NCBI RefSeq assembly: GCF_026191725.2
Contig: NZ_CP120863.1
Coordinates: 2,522,001 to 2,586,000, forward strand
Reading direction: 5' to 3'
Length of the DNA: 64,000 nt
Source of the DNA: Roseibium porphyridii
Lineage (GTDB): Bacteria; Pseudomonadota; Alphaproteobacteria; Rhizobiales; Stappiaceae
Shown here: positions 1 to 7,259 of the stretch, piece after piece
Layout of the letters: every line of letters starts with the position of its first letter
Numbering within the stretch: the first letter of the stretch is position 1
Program-made: the position numbers and the translations under genes
Notes under the pieces: generated by a model
Database searches by the model: none
Seen by the model: only the letters and a program-made list of their open reading frames with translations
Told to the model about the DNA's origin: nothing

Positions 1-875
1 CGGTCATCTCTCATCAGTGCAGTGGTTGGATTGTGCATCGTTGGCATCAAGAAGATGACTTTGGGATGCTTTTGAGCGCACACACGTGCGAGGTCATCCG
101 GGATAGGGCCTTCGTCATCGCGTGCAACTTGAACAGACGGCCTACCGGACAGAGCGGAACCGCGCGCGATGGAACTGTAGGTCAGGTCCTCAAACACCAC
201 CTGGTCACCGGGGGCGGTGGTTGCCGCGATGATAGCCATGATTGCAGCTTGTGCACCTGTCGTCGGGACAATGCTGCCTTCCGGGGGCTGCCAGCCGCCG
301 CGGGCAAGCCAAAGGCAGCCTGCCTGACGCCAACTGTCCGGCACCGAGCGTGTATAGCTCGCAATTTCGTAAGGCTTGTCTTTGGCGATGCCGGTGGTCA
401 GCCGCTGAATGGTGTCCGCCTGACCGACTTCCGGTGCTGACGTGCTGTCAAAGCGAATTGTTTCAGGTGCAGGAACCGTAATGCGCGTTCCTGCGAAGGC
501 TGTATCGATTGGGGCTGCCATAGCAGATTGCACCCAGGATGCACCCTGCGACGACGGTGCGGGAGAACTTGGGCGCCCGTCGTCGGCAGACAGATCGGGT
601 TTGGTGTTTTCCACGAGGATCTCTGAAGGACCACTGCCGAGCACAAAAGTGCCTCGACCGACTTCTCCGCTAACCAGTCCTCGCTGCCGTATTGTCGCGT
701 ATGCGCGACCGATGGTGCCAACGGTCACGCCCAGATCATAGGCAAGGTTTCTTTGTGGCGGCAGTTTAGCGCCGGCACCCAGCACACCAGTCGCAATGTC
801 GTCTGCAATCTTGTCTGCAAGGCGGATGTAGAGAGGGCCACGGCCATCTGGGATTTGAGGATGCCAATTTGTCAT
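1..875 (-). CDS. MocR-type regulator (GntR HTH + aminotransferase domain), partial
   Basis: The minus-strand frame stays open from ATG at 875 to the left edge, so the C-terminus is missing. Residues about 10-75 form a GntR-type winged helix (GPLYIRLADKIADDIATGV, then LPPQRNLAYDLGVTVGTIGRAY and GLVSGEVGRGTFV). A linker rich in Ser and Pro leads into a fold-type I aminotransferase domain, seen from TTGAQAAIMAI to MPTMHNPTT, which matches the usual 'P..QNPTG' segment. The PLP-binding lysine lies beyond the edge. MocR proteins bind PLP and control nearby genes, often a divergent neighbour. The divergent neighbour here is a DUF1127 gene, and a perfect palindrome lies in the shared promoter region. 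Family assignment is secure; the regulated pathway is unknown. Confidence 0.9.
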   Translation of the reverse strand, partial: MTNWHPQIPDGRGPLYIRLADKIADDIATGVLGAGAKLPPQRNLAYDLGVTVGTIGRAYATIRQRGLVSGEVGRGTFVLGSGPSEILVENTKPDLSADDGRPSSPAPSSQGASWVQSAMAAPIDTAFAGTRITVPAPETIRFDSTSAPEVGQADTIQRLTTGIAKDKPYEIASYTRSVPDSWRQAGCLWLARGGWQPPEGSIVPTTGAQAAIMAIIAATTAPGDQVVFEDLTYSSIARGSALSGRPSVQVARDDEGPIPDDLARVCAQKHPKVIFLMPTMHNPTTALMRDD

Positions 876-921
876 GGTGACAATTTTCTATATTGCATCT
901 CAAAAGGAGTCAATTCATATG

Positions 922-937
922 ATTGTAGCGCTACAAT
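922..937. promoter_or_regulatory. 16-bp perfect palindrome, operator-like
   Basis: ATTGTAGCGCTACAAT is a perfect inverted repeat between the divergent MocR-type gene (start 875) and DUF1127 gene (start 978). Its position suits an operator for the MocR protein or another dimeric regulator. The central GCGC resembles LacI-family half-site junctions, so the binding protein is not certain. Confidence 0.55.
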
Positions 938-977
938 ACAAGAATTAAGTGGAATTGTTACCCTTAAGAGGTGTCAA

Positions 978-1208
978 ATGAGTTCAATAGAGACAATTTA
1001 TGGACGACCAATCGTTTGGCAGTCGTTTGGAAGGGGAATTGCAAAGGCTGTGAAAACCAGATTGTCACTCTGGTTTGAAAGCTACCGGACGCGTCAGCAA
1101 CTTCAAGATCTTCCAGATTCGGCGTTGGTGGATCTGGGCCTCAGCCGGGAAGCGGTCCGCGCGGAGGCTGGCAGGCCCTTTTGGGATAGCGAGCGTTTTC
1201 CACGCTAG
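978..1208 (+). CDS. DUF1127 domain small protein
   Basis: A 76-residue protein starting at ATG 978 behind AGAGGTG. The C-terminal half carries the DUF1127 (YjiS-like) signature: a short Arg-rich helix (YRTRQQLQDLPDSAL) followed by DLGLSREAVRAEAGRPFW. Small arginine-rich DUF1127 proteins are common in Alphaproteobacteria. Some have been tied to RNA turnover and to phosphate or stress physiology, but no specific role can be read from this sequence. The divergent MocR-type regulator and the palindrome between them suggest that regulator controls this gene. A strong hairpin terminator follows. Reading frames extending further upstream have no ribosome binding site. Confidence 0.85.
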   Translation: MSSIETIYGRPIVWQSFGRGIAKAVKTRLSLWFESYRTRQQLQDLPDSALVDLGLSREAVRAEAGRPFWDSERFPR

Positions 1209-1285
1209 TTGCAGGTGCTGAGATCGAGACCCGATGGTCGCTGCCCCCGGCGGTCACGATATGGTCCCGAACCCAAGGTATCTGC

Positions 1286-1328
1286 AAAAATGCCGGACAC
1301 GGTGCAGCCCACGTGTCCGGCATTTTTT
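1286..1328. terminator. Bidirectional rho-independent terminator
   Basis: TGCCGGACACG and its inverted copy CGTGTCCGGCA are flanked by A5 on the left and T7 on the right. This can end transcription of both the DUF1127 gene (plus) and the peroxiredoxin-like gene (minus). Confidence 0.85.
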
Positions 1329-1345
1329 TGTCAAAGATCTGTGTG

Positions 1346-1882
1346 TCAGACTGCGCCGGTGTACTCACCGCGTGCCGGGTAGTCGTTCTTTTGTACGAAG
1401 TCGAGTGCGCCGACCATTTCCTGGAAATGCGGTCTGACGAACGGCATCGTCTGAACCGATGCGAAATAGAGAGTGTTGTCAGGCTTCACAAGAAATACGC
1501 CCGGCTCGGAGAAGAGTGCGGGCTCTTCAATGCCAATTGAGGTTTTGCCCCGGCTTGTGGAGATATAAAGTCCCCATTCATTGGCAACGGACAGCGACAG
1601 TCCGTAGCCGAACCGCAGATCTGGTGTGCCGACCTTGTCGGCCATCTGCTGCGCGCGCTCTTCGGTGTCAGAAGAAATGGCGATTGTTTTGACGCCCTTT
1701 TGTGCGAATTCAGGCGTCAGGCGGCCGAGCTCTTTCAAATAGGTGGCGCAGATCGGGCAGTGCAGGCCACGATAGAACACGACCAGTGTCGCGAATTCTG
1801 AACCGTCTGCCGCGAGATCGAAGTGGCCGGAAGTCAGTGTTTCTACTTTCAACTCCGGAACGGACTGGCGTGGAATGAGCAT
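1346..1882 (-). CDS. Peroxiredoxin-like AhpC/TSA family protein
   Basis: 178 residues with a thioredoxin-fold AhpC/TSA core. FATLVVFYRGLHCPICATYL places Cys42 and Cys45 in a CPIC arrangement at the usual peroxidatic position. Such proteins reduce hydroperoxides or act as thiol oxidoreductases in the cytoplasm; there is no signal peptide. ATG 1882 is preceded by AGAGAGGT. The gene is divergent from an AraC-family regulator 110 bp away, a common arrangement when the regulator controls its neighbour. The CxxC spacing makes it more like the 'peroxiredoxin-like' subgroup than a typical 2-Cys peroxiredoxin. The electron donor is unknown. Confidence 0.82.
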   Translation of the reverse strand: MLIPRQSVPELKVETLTSGHFDLAADGSEFATLVVFYRGLHCPICATYLKELGRLTPEFAQKGVKTIAISSDTEERAQQMADKVGTPDLRFGYGLSLSVANEWGLYISTSRGKTSIGIEEPALFSEPGVFLVKPDNTLYFASVQTMPFVRPHFQEMVGALDFVQKNDYPARGEYTGAV

Positions 1883-1992
1883 TCTTACCTCTCTTAGGGT
1901 AGGGGCAAGACTTCACATCTGCCCTTGGATACCGTAAACATAGTGAACGATTGAAAAGAAAACATTCCGAAAAGTTGATCAAGAGTACGGAA

Positions 1993-2796
1993 ATGGCTGT
2001 TCCTTATCGCACTTCTTTCAATGGCAAGCTTGATCGGCTGTCTTCTTTGATCGACAGACTTCGGGTTCAGGTCAGCAATGCGCTTGTCGGTGGCTCCGAA
2101 GAGCAAAGCGCCAATTTCAAGATTTTTGTAAGCAAGGATCGCTCGTTGCGTCTTGTCTTCAGTCCATTGGTGGAAAATGAACCCTGTGAGCCTGCGGAAC
2201 TGACTGCCCGTGCCGGCGAAACCCCTCTGGTGGCCGCGAATATTGCGATTTCAGGTGTTGGAAAGCAGCTGATCAACGCCCTGCCGGACATTATTTCCGT
2301 ACCACTGAGCGAAGAGCCTTATCTGACGGCCGTGGTCATGCCGCTGATTGAGGAGGCAACTTTACCTCGCTGCGGGGGGCAAGCTGCGTTTGAGCGTCTG
2401 TGTGAAGTTGTGGTGATCAGGCTGCTGCGCCACGCAATGGAGCAGGGCAAAGCCGATACGGGTCTCTTGAACGGACTTGCACATCCGCGCATTGCCTCGG
2501 CGCTTGTGGCAATTCATGAAGCGCCAGGTGAAGGCTGGACGCTTGAAAAGCTGGCGGAAACCGCCGGAATGTCCAGGACGCAGTTCGCTGTCACCTTCAA
2601 GGAACTGGTGGGTGCCACACCAATGGGGTACCTGGCTACCTGGAGATTGGATATTGCCAGAGCGGAACTTGAAGCAGGGCGTCAGGTCAAGTCCGTTGCC
2701 AACATGTGCGGCTTTGCCAGCCCGGCTGCGTTTTCCAGGGCATTTTCCCGCCGGTTCGGCTATCCGCCCAAACAGCGTCGCAGTCAGGCGGCCTAA
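1993..2796 (+). CDS. AraC-family regulator with N-terminal cupin-like domain
   Basis: 267 residues from ATG 1993; a TTG at 1951 would add 14 residues but has no ribosome binding site. Residues about 10-170 resemble the cupin_6 sensor domain of AraC regulators (YLTAVVMPLIEEA and the following CGGQAAFERLCEVVVIRLLRHA helix). The C-terminus carries the AraC double helix-turn-helix: LEKLAETAGMSRTQFAVTFKELVGATPMGYL and SVANMCGFASPAAFSRAFSRRFGYPP. The related subgroup often sits beside oxidoreductase genes. The divergent peroxiredoxin-like gene is the most likely target. Its stop is 6 bp from the convergent DUF2164 gene. Confidence 0.9.
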   Translation: MAVPYRTSFNGKLDRLSSLIDRLRVQVSNALVGGSEEQSANFKIFVSKDRSLRLVFSPLVENEPCEPAELTARAGETPLVAANIAISGVGKQLINALPDIISVPLSEEPYLTAVVMPLIEEATLPRCGGQAAFERLCEVVVIRLLRHAMEQGKADTGLLNGLAHPRIASALVAIHEAPGEGWTLEKLAETAGMSRTQFAVTFKELVGATPMGYLATWRLDIARAELEAGRQVKSVANMCGFASPAAFSRAFSRRFGYPPKQRRSQAA

Positions 2797-2802
2797 GAGC
2801 GC

Positions 2803-3057
2803 TTAGTCGCGGTCCTTGACGGGCTTTTCCATGGCATAAAGCTCATCGGTCACATCGTCCGCCTTGCGGGCAAAGAGCGCTTGGGCATCTTTGAGGCCCT
2901 GATTGTAGAAGTGAGCGCCGAGCGTCGGGACAAGAAAGCCGACCAGCTGATCGGCATCCATGTTGCCTATATCCGTGTCGAGCTCGTCGTTGAGATAGTC
3001 CCTTATCAGGTCCGCAAGGCGCGACCTGGTGTCATTGTCCAGTTCCAGATCGCTCAT
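2803..3057 (-). CDS. DUF2164 family protein
   Basis: 84 residues matching the DUF2164 pattern: 'SRLADLIRDYLNDELDTDIG' followed by 'LVGFLVPTLGAHFYNQGLKDA'. The family has no established biochemical function. It is acidic, has no signal peptide or membrane segment, and is likely cytoplasmic. It is the last gene of the minus-strand purS-purQ block, 21 bp downstream of purQ, so it is probably cotranscribed with purine genes. It abuts the convergent AraC gene with no visible terminator between them. Confidence 0.85.
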   Translation of the reverse strand: MSDLELDNDTRSRLADLIRDYLNDELDTDIGNMDADQLVGFLVPTLGAHFYNQGLKDAQALFARKADDVTDELYAMEKPVKDRD

Positions 3058-3078
3058 ACCGGTCTCCCTGCTTTCGGA

Positions 3079-3744
3079 TCAGGCTGCTGTCAGAAGACTT
3101 TCGAACAACAGACGCCCGTCCAACCCACCGTGCAAGGACTCTACCAGGTTTTCGGGATGCGGCATCATTCCGAGCACATTGCCGGCCGCATTGGTAATGC
3201 CTGCAATGTTGTTGATCGATCCGTTGGGGTTTGTTCCTTCGGCATATCGGAAGACGACCTGATTGTTGTCTTCAATTGCGCTCAGTGTTTCCTCGTCAGC
3301 AAAATAGTTGCCGTCATGATGGGCGACAGGGCAACGCCAGACCTGTCCCTTCTGGAACTTGGACGAGAAGCGAGTCGCGTTGTTGACCGTTTCCATCAAA
3401 ACGTCCTTGCAGACGAAGGTGAGACCAGCATTACGCATCAACGCGCCAGGCAGCAGACCTGCCTCTGTCAGGATCTGAAACCCATTGCACACTCCAAGGA
3501 CGGCAACGCCGCTGTTGGCTTTGGCAACCAGGTCTTTCAGGATGGGGGAGCGGGCGGCGATTGCACCGGAGCGCAAGTAGTCCCCATAAGAAAAGCCGCC
3601 GGGAACGACCACGAGGTCAACATCTGGCAGCGTGCTCTCGGTGTGCCAGACATGCTGCGGACGCGAACCGGTTATCAGCTCCAGCGCGTGAAACATGTCG
3701 CGGTCGCGGTTGGAGCCCGGAAAAACAATGACGGCGGATTTCAT
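3079..3744 (-). CDS. purQ: Phosphoribosylformylglycinamidine synthase, glutaminase subunit
   Basis: 221 residues, usual for PurQ. It releases ammonia from glutamine for FGAR amidation (step 4 of purine synthesis) in complex with PurL and PurS. The class I amidotransferase nucleophile is visible in [11 protein letters not shown], the oxyanion region in [10 protein letters not shown], and the His/Glu pair in MPHPEN near the C-terminus. The start at ATG 3744 ([16 protein letters not shown]) is the conserved family start; the 17-residue upstream extension is not conserved. It is preceded by a 35-residue membrane protein and purS. purL does not follow, so the large subunit is encoded elsewhere. 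Confidence 0.97.
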   Translation of the reverse strand: MKSAVIVFPGSNRDRDMFHALELITGSRPQHVWHTESTLPDVDLVVVPGGFSYGDYLRSGAIAARSPILKDLVAKANSGVAVLGVCNGFQILTEAGLLPGALMRNAGLTFVCKDVLMETVNNATRFSSKFQKGQVWRCPVAHHDGNYFADEETLSAIEDNNQVVFRYAEGTNPNGSINNIAGITNAAGNVLGMMPHPENLVESLHGGLDGRLLFESLLTAA

Positions 3745-3760
3745 TTGGCAATCCCGATAT

Positions 3761-3868
3761 CTAGAGCAGGACAAGAACGGCGATGATGGCAGCAAGAGCT
3801 GGCACCAGGATGAAGATGGCAGCTTTTACGGCCATGAACATTACGGCCTTGCGCGTGTCTTCATCCAT
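3761..3868 (-). CDS. Small membrane protein between purS and purQ
   Basis: A 35-codon frame from ATG 3868 to TAG 3761: a charged start ([11 protein letters not shown]), then one hydrophobic helix from about residue 12 to the end ([17 protein letters not shown]). It sits 17 bp after purS and 16 bp before purQ on the same strand. The position matches the 'phosphoribosylformylglycinamidine synthase-associated small membrane protein' annotated in related alphaproteobacteria. A single-span inner-membrane peptide inside a soluble enzyme operon suggests a membrane-tethering or regulatory role, but none has been shown to my knowledge. Confidence 0.8.
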   Translation of the reverse strand: MDEDTRKAVMFMAVKAAIFILVPALAAIIAVLVLL

Positions 3869-3885
3869 GGGCAAGAGCTCTTGCT

Positions 3886-4125
3886 TCAGGCGATCTCGAT
3901 CGCGTAGTTCTCAATAACGGTGTTGGCAAGAAGCTTTTCACACATTTGTTCCAGCTCCGCCTTGGCAGTGTCCTCGTCGGATCCGCTCAGCTCAACGTCA
4001 AAGACCTTTCCTTGACGCACGGAGCCGACGTCGTCAAATCCAAGGCCCCCAAGAGCACCTTCGATAGCTTTTCCCTGAGGATCGAGAACACCGTTTTTCA
4101 AGGTGACGATCACGCGTGCTTTCAT
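3886..4125 (-). CDS. purS: Phosphoribosylformylglycinamidine synthase subunit PurS
   Basis: 79 residues, full length for PurS. This small dimeric subunit links PurL and PurQ and is needed to channel ammonia in the FGAM synthase complex. Family features are MKARVIVTLKNGVLDPQGKAIE at the start and GFDDVGSVRQGKVFDVEL in the middle. ATG 4125 gives the conserved N-terminus; an upstream in-frame start at 4140 would add five residues and is less likely. It heads a tight run of purS, small membrane protein, purQ and DUF2164. The gap upstream to the lipoprotein gene is about 100 bp and holds a hairpin, so purS probably has its own promoter there. Confidence 0.96.
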   Translation of the reverse strand: MKARVIVTLKNGVLDPQGKAIEGALGGLGFDDVGSVRQGKVFDVELSGSDEDTAKAELEQMCEKLLANTVIENYAIEIA

Positions 4126-4167
4126 TTTTCCGAACCCCACTTTGGGTAATGCCTACTACGAATGTTA

Positions 4168-4193
4168 AGGGCTCCCCATACACGAGGAGCCCT
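4168..4193. terminator. Hairpin downstream of lipoprotein gene
   Basis: AGGGCTCC pairs with GGAGCCCT around a 10-nt loop, between the lipoprotein stop (4229) and purS (4125). There is no clear T-run on either side. It could be a weak terminator for the lipoprotein gene or a leader structure for purS. Confidence 0.5.
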
Positions 4194-4228
4194 GTGAGTG
4201 AAAGTGCTGAGGCTCGAAAAGCTGCGAA

Positions 4229-4759
4229 TTATGGAAGACGTTTTATTGTTGTGTTTGCCATGAATTTTCTGAGGTTTGCTTTCGCCTTGGTTGCAGAAAC
4301 CGCATAGGAACTCACTTGCATGCCTTTGTCTCTTTGGATGATAGAGCGTGCAGCCATATAGAGTGGTTTTTTTCCGGGTGCTTGAATCCGATATACAAAT
4401 TCAAATCCGCTATAGGTCCGGGTTGCGATCTTTCGCCTGGACTGGACCTTGATAGCGCCCTTGCTAAGTCGCGCAACGCTCTTATCGATTTCGGACAAAA
4501 GACCCACGCTTAGAATATCCGCGCGAACTGCGCTTTCGGCATTTCCGGTCACTTTGGCCGGCCCAGTCACGATAATCTCCAGTGATTTGCAGACCGTGCA
4601 AACATAGATCGTGTTGCTGCCTCGTTGGGCCTTTTCCCAACCCGTAACTGGAAAACGCGTTTCGACGCTACCGGGCGTCAGACCAGTTGTTTGACACGCA
4701 GCCAGGAAGCCGCAAATCAGAATTGCACTCGTAACTCGTTTAACTATCTGAAAATTCAT
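4229..4759 (-). CDS. Predicted lipoprotein, function unknown
   Basis: 176 residues from ATG 4759; a TTG at 4765 would add two. The N-terminus is a lipoprotein signal: positively charged start, hydrophobic stretch and lipobox LAAC with Cys22, so the mature protein should be lipidated at residue 22. The mature part contains a CxxC motif (IYVCTVCKSLEI), a basic segment (VQSRRKIATRTY) and a C-terminal KANLRKFMANTTIKRLP. I do not recognise the family. It lies between purC and purS, which are normally adjacent in related genomes, and is bracketed by hairpins on both sides, as if inserted with its own transcription control. Confidence 0.75.
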   Translation of the reverse strand: MNFQIVKRVTSAILICGFLAACQTTGLTPGSVETRFPVTGWEKAQRGSNTIYVCTVCKSLEIIVTGPAKVTGNAESAVRADILSVGLLSEIDKSVARLSKGAIKVQSRRKIATRTYSGFEFVYRIQAPGKKPLYMAARSIIQRDKGMQVSSYAVSATKAKANLRKFMANTTIKRLP

Positions 4760-4766
4760 AAACAAA

Positions 4767-4793
4767 ACGCCCCCGTTGTTGCCAAGGGGGCGT
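4767..4793 (-). terminator. Rho-independent terminator after purC
   Basis: ACGCCCCC and GGGGGCGT form a GC-rich stem. On the minus strand it is followed by the T-rich TTTTGTTT. It would stop purC transcription just before the lipoprotein start codon, and its 3' arm occupies the place where that gene's ribosome binding site should be. Confidence 0.7.
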
Positions 4794-4881
4794 AATAGTG
4801 GGCTTCTGGTTTTGATGCAACCGTGACGCTAGGTCCGATTGTGAATTTCCAGTTTAACCTGTGCCAAATTTGCAGCAGGTG

Positions 4882-5646
4882 TTATTGAACCAGCGTTGGG
4901 CCGGAGCCGACCGGGCGTTCATTGCCAAGCATGATGCCGAGGCGCTTGGCGACTTCCTGGTAGGCTTCCAGCATTCCGCCCAGGTCGCGGCGGAAGCGGT
5001 CCTTGTCCATCTTGTCGTTGGTCTCGATATCCCAGAGACGGCAGCTGTCGGGAGAAATCTCGTCCGCGACAACAATCCGCATCATGTCACCTTCGAACAG
5101 CCGCCCGCATTCGATCTTGAAATCCACAAGACGAATGCCGACCCCCAGGAAGAGACCGGACAGGAAGTCGTTGACCCGGATGGCGAGCGCCATCATGTCA
5201 TCCAGTTCCTGTGGAGTTGCCCAGCCAAATGCGGTGACATGCTCTTCGGCGACCATCGGATCGTCCAACTCGTCATTCTTGTAGTAGAATTCGATGATGG
5301 ACCGCGGCAGTTGGGTGCCTTCTTCAAGACCAAGGCGCTTGGCGATCGAACCGGCTGCTACATTGCGAACAACCACTTCCAGCGGAATGATTTCCACTTC
5401 ACGGATCAACTGCTCGCGCATGTTCATGCGGCGAATGAAGTGTGTCGGAATGCCAATGGCATTCAGATGATTGAAGATGAATTCGGAAATACGGTTGTTG
5501 AGCACGCCTTTGCCGTCAACAATCTCGTGTTTCTTGTTGTTGAAGGCCGTGGCGTCGTCCTTGAAGTGCTGAACCAGTGTTCCCGGTTCCGGACCTTCAT
5601 AGAGAATCTTGCCTTTTCCTTCATAAATGCGCCGGCGGCGGTTCAT
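4882..5646 (-). CDS. purC: Phosphoribosylaminoimidazole-succinocarboxamide synthase
   Basis: 254 residues, full length. PurC condenses CAIR with aspartate using ATP to give SAICAR (step 7 of purine synthesis). Recognisable segments are [19 protein letters not shown] at the start (nucleotide-binding loop), [30 protein letters not shown] and [15 protein letters not shown] 5646 ([10 protein letters not shown]) is the family start; the frame has an ATG at 5676 adding ten non-conserved residues. A terminator follows at 4767-4793, so purC is transcribed separately from purS/purQ here. Confidence 0.97.
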   Translation of the reverse strand: MNRRRRIYEGKGKILYEGPEPGTLVQHFKDDATAFNNKKHEIVDGKGVLNNRISEFIFNHLNAIGIPTHFIRRMNMREQLIREVEIIPLEVVVRNVAAGSIAKRLGLEEGTQLPRSIIEFYYKNDELDDPMVAEEHVTAFGWATPQELDDMMALAIRVNDFLSGLFLGVGIRLVDFKIECGRLFEGDMMRIVVADEISPDSCRLWDIETNDKMDKDRFRRDLGGMLEAYQEVAKRLGIMLGNERPVGSGPTLVQ

Positions 5647-5956
5647 GAGCGATTCCGTATCTTCTTGAATTTCCATCGGAAAGGGGACCAGCGAACCGGG
5701 TCCATCATCTTGCCGGGACGATTCCCGTCAACCGGCTGGTGTCGCCGGCCGCAATCCCTTTTTTGCGGCGCGGAACTTACCCGAAGAGGGCGAAAAGTAC
5801 AATCTTATGTTTTTCGCCCTCAGCTCAGGGCTGTTATGCTTTTGACGCAGGCGTAAAGGTACTGCGTTGATTTGCTCGCCCTACGGGGATATGCAAGAGA
5901 CCAAATCAACCCCATATGGGTAGAAGAGCATAAGCGCAGTTCAGGAGACGATGAAT
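5647..5956. other. Shared promoter region of purC and the DUF1476 gene, with inverted repeat
   Basis: This 310-bp divergent intergenic region has no gene. It holds a perfect inverted repeat, GAGGGCGAAAA (5786-5796) and TTTTCGCCCTC (5811-5821), with a 14-nt spacer. It lies about 140 bp upstream of each start codon, so it could be an operator or a leader hairpin. Neither side has a terminator-type T-run. Confidence 0.5.
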
Positions 5957-6280
5957 ATGAACACATTCGACAAGCGCGAGCAGGGTTTTGAAAGCAAGTT
6001 TGCGCATGACGAGGAGCTGCGGTTCAAAGCAACCGCCCGGCGCAACAAGTTGCTGGGTCTGTGGGCGGCAGGGCTCTTCGGGTACGAAGGCGAAAAAGCA
6101 GAGGAATACGCCAAGGAAGTTGTTCGTGCAGATTTTGACGAGCCGGGCGACGAAGACGTGTTCCGCAAAATCCGCGGTGATTTCGACAGCAACAATGTCG
6201 AACAGTCCGATCATCAGATTCGCCGCACCATGGACGAGTTGATGCATAAGGCAATTGAGCAGATCCAGAACGAAGGTTAA
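5957..6280 (+). CDS. DUF1476 family protein (F1-ATPase inhibitor zeta-subunit type)
   Basis: 107 residues beginning MNTFDKREQGFESKFAHDEEL, the DUF1476 signature, followed by RNKLLGLWAA and AEEYAKEVV. In Paracoccus and related alphaproteobacteria, proteins of this family (zeta subunit) inhibit the F1F0-ATP synthase through their N-terminal region. ATG 5957 is preferred to ATG 5951 because AGGAG at 5943-5947 is then correctly spaced. The protein is largely helical and charged, with no membrane segment. It is divergent from purC, as is usual in Hyphomicrobiales, and is followed by a strong terminator. Confidence 0.92.
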   Translation: MNTFDKREQGFESKFAHDEELRFKATARRNKLLGLWAAGLFGYEGEKAEEYAKEVVRADFDEPGDEDVFRKIRGDFDSNNVEQSDHQIRRTMDELMHKAIEQIQNEG

Positions 6281-6310
6281 GTCCTTCGCGGAAGCCTGCA
6301 ATCGATTTAG

Positions 6311-6342
6311 AGCGTCTGCCCGACACGGGCGGGCGCTTTTTC
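6311..6342 (+). terminator. Rho-independent terminator after DUF1476 gene
   Basis: AGCGTCTGCCCG and CGGGCGGGCGCT form a 12-bp stem with two G-U pairs and a 3-nt loop, followed by TTTTT. Confidence 0.85.
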
Positions 6343-6447
6343 TGTTTAAAGCGGAATAAAAACTACGACAGTTCGGGTCTTTGCACTTGGTGCACTTGCA
6401 TGCCGAGGGAGGCGTGGCTTTGATGGTTGCCAAAGAGGAGGCCACCC

Positions 6448-7251
6448 GTGACTGAAGCTACATCGCTTGCTGAAAAACTGCGTTCCGGAAATCCGGTGAT
6501 TACCGCTTGGTCCGTGCTGGCTGCGCCAATGCTCACTGAAATGTTTGCAAGGGCCGGTTACCCGGCGGTGACGCTTGATCTTCAGCACGGGATGTATGAT
6601 TTTGGCGTTGCGTGTGACGCCCTGGCAGCCATTGCGCTGGGTGGTGCGCACCGGATCGCGCGCATTCCGGTTGGTGATAACGCATTGGCGGGCCGGCTGG
6701 TGGATATGGGCGCTGAATGTGTCATCGCACCGATGATCAACTCGCACGCTGAAGCCGTCGACTTCGCCCGGTCGATCAAATACCCACCGGTTGGCGATCG
6801 CAGTTGGTCTCCTTATCGCGCGGCTGCACTCTCCGGGCAGTCTTCTGACGAGTATCTGCAAACTGCCAATTCAAACATTGTTTCGCTTGCTATGATCGAG
6901 ACACTCGAAGCAATCGACGCATTGGACGACATTCTTTCAGTTGAAGAACTTGATGGAATTTTCGTCGGACCGAGCGATCTGTCATTGTCGCTATCAAAGG
7001 GTGCAGCTCTCGATCCGAACGGTGATGAGACAGCCGATGCCTGCGCCGAGATTGCACGCAAGGCACGCGATGCCGGCAAGATTGCCGGTATCTTTTGTTT
7101 GAGTGCTGAAAAGGTAGAGGAAGCCGTAGATCAGGGTTTCCGGCTCATTTCGCACGGTATCGACCGAACTTTTGTCGGCGAAGGTGCAAGCGCCGCGCTC
7201 GATGAAGTCAGAAAATATGTTTCTGCCAGCTCGGATGATTTCGGTTATTGA
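6448..7251 (+). CDS. HpcH/HpaI aldolase family protein
   Basis: 267 residues from GTG 6448, placed 6 bp after AAAGAGGAGG; the longer TTG frame from 6427 would overlap that site. The fold is a class II metal-dependent TIM-barrel aldolase. TLDLQHGMYDF carries the conserved 'D.EH/QG' region, MGAECVIAPMINSHAEA the phosphate/carboxylate loop, MIETLEAIDALDDIL the metal-binding Glu, and GIFVGPSDLSLSLS the metal-binding Asp. Family members cleave 2-keto-3-deoxy sugar acids or 4-hydroxy-2-oxo acids to pyruvate plus an aldehyde. The substrate cannot be decided. It stands alone, convergent with the following hydrolase gene. Confidence 0.9.
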   Translation: MTEATSLAEKLRSGNPVITAWSVLAAPMLTEMFARAGYPAVTLDLQHGMYDFGVACDALAAIALGGAHRIARIPVGDNALAGRLVDMGAECVIAPMINSHAEAVDFARSIKYPPVGDRSWSPYRAAALSGQSSDEYLQTANSNIVSLAMIETLEAIDALDDILSVEELDGIFVGPSDLSLSLSKGAALDPNGDETADACAEIARKARDAGKIAGIFCLSAEKVEEAVDQGFRLISHGIDRTFVGEGASAALDEVRKYVSASSDDFGY

Positions 7252-7259
7252 GAAGTAAC

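Noticed and set aside
2881..3786. Plus-strand frame of 301 codons over purQ and DUF2164
   Set aside because: It is the antisense shadow of two recognised minus-strand genes.
4861..5856. Plus-strand frame of 331 codons over purC
   Set aside because: It is antisense to purC, with no ribosome site or domain.
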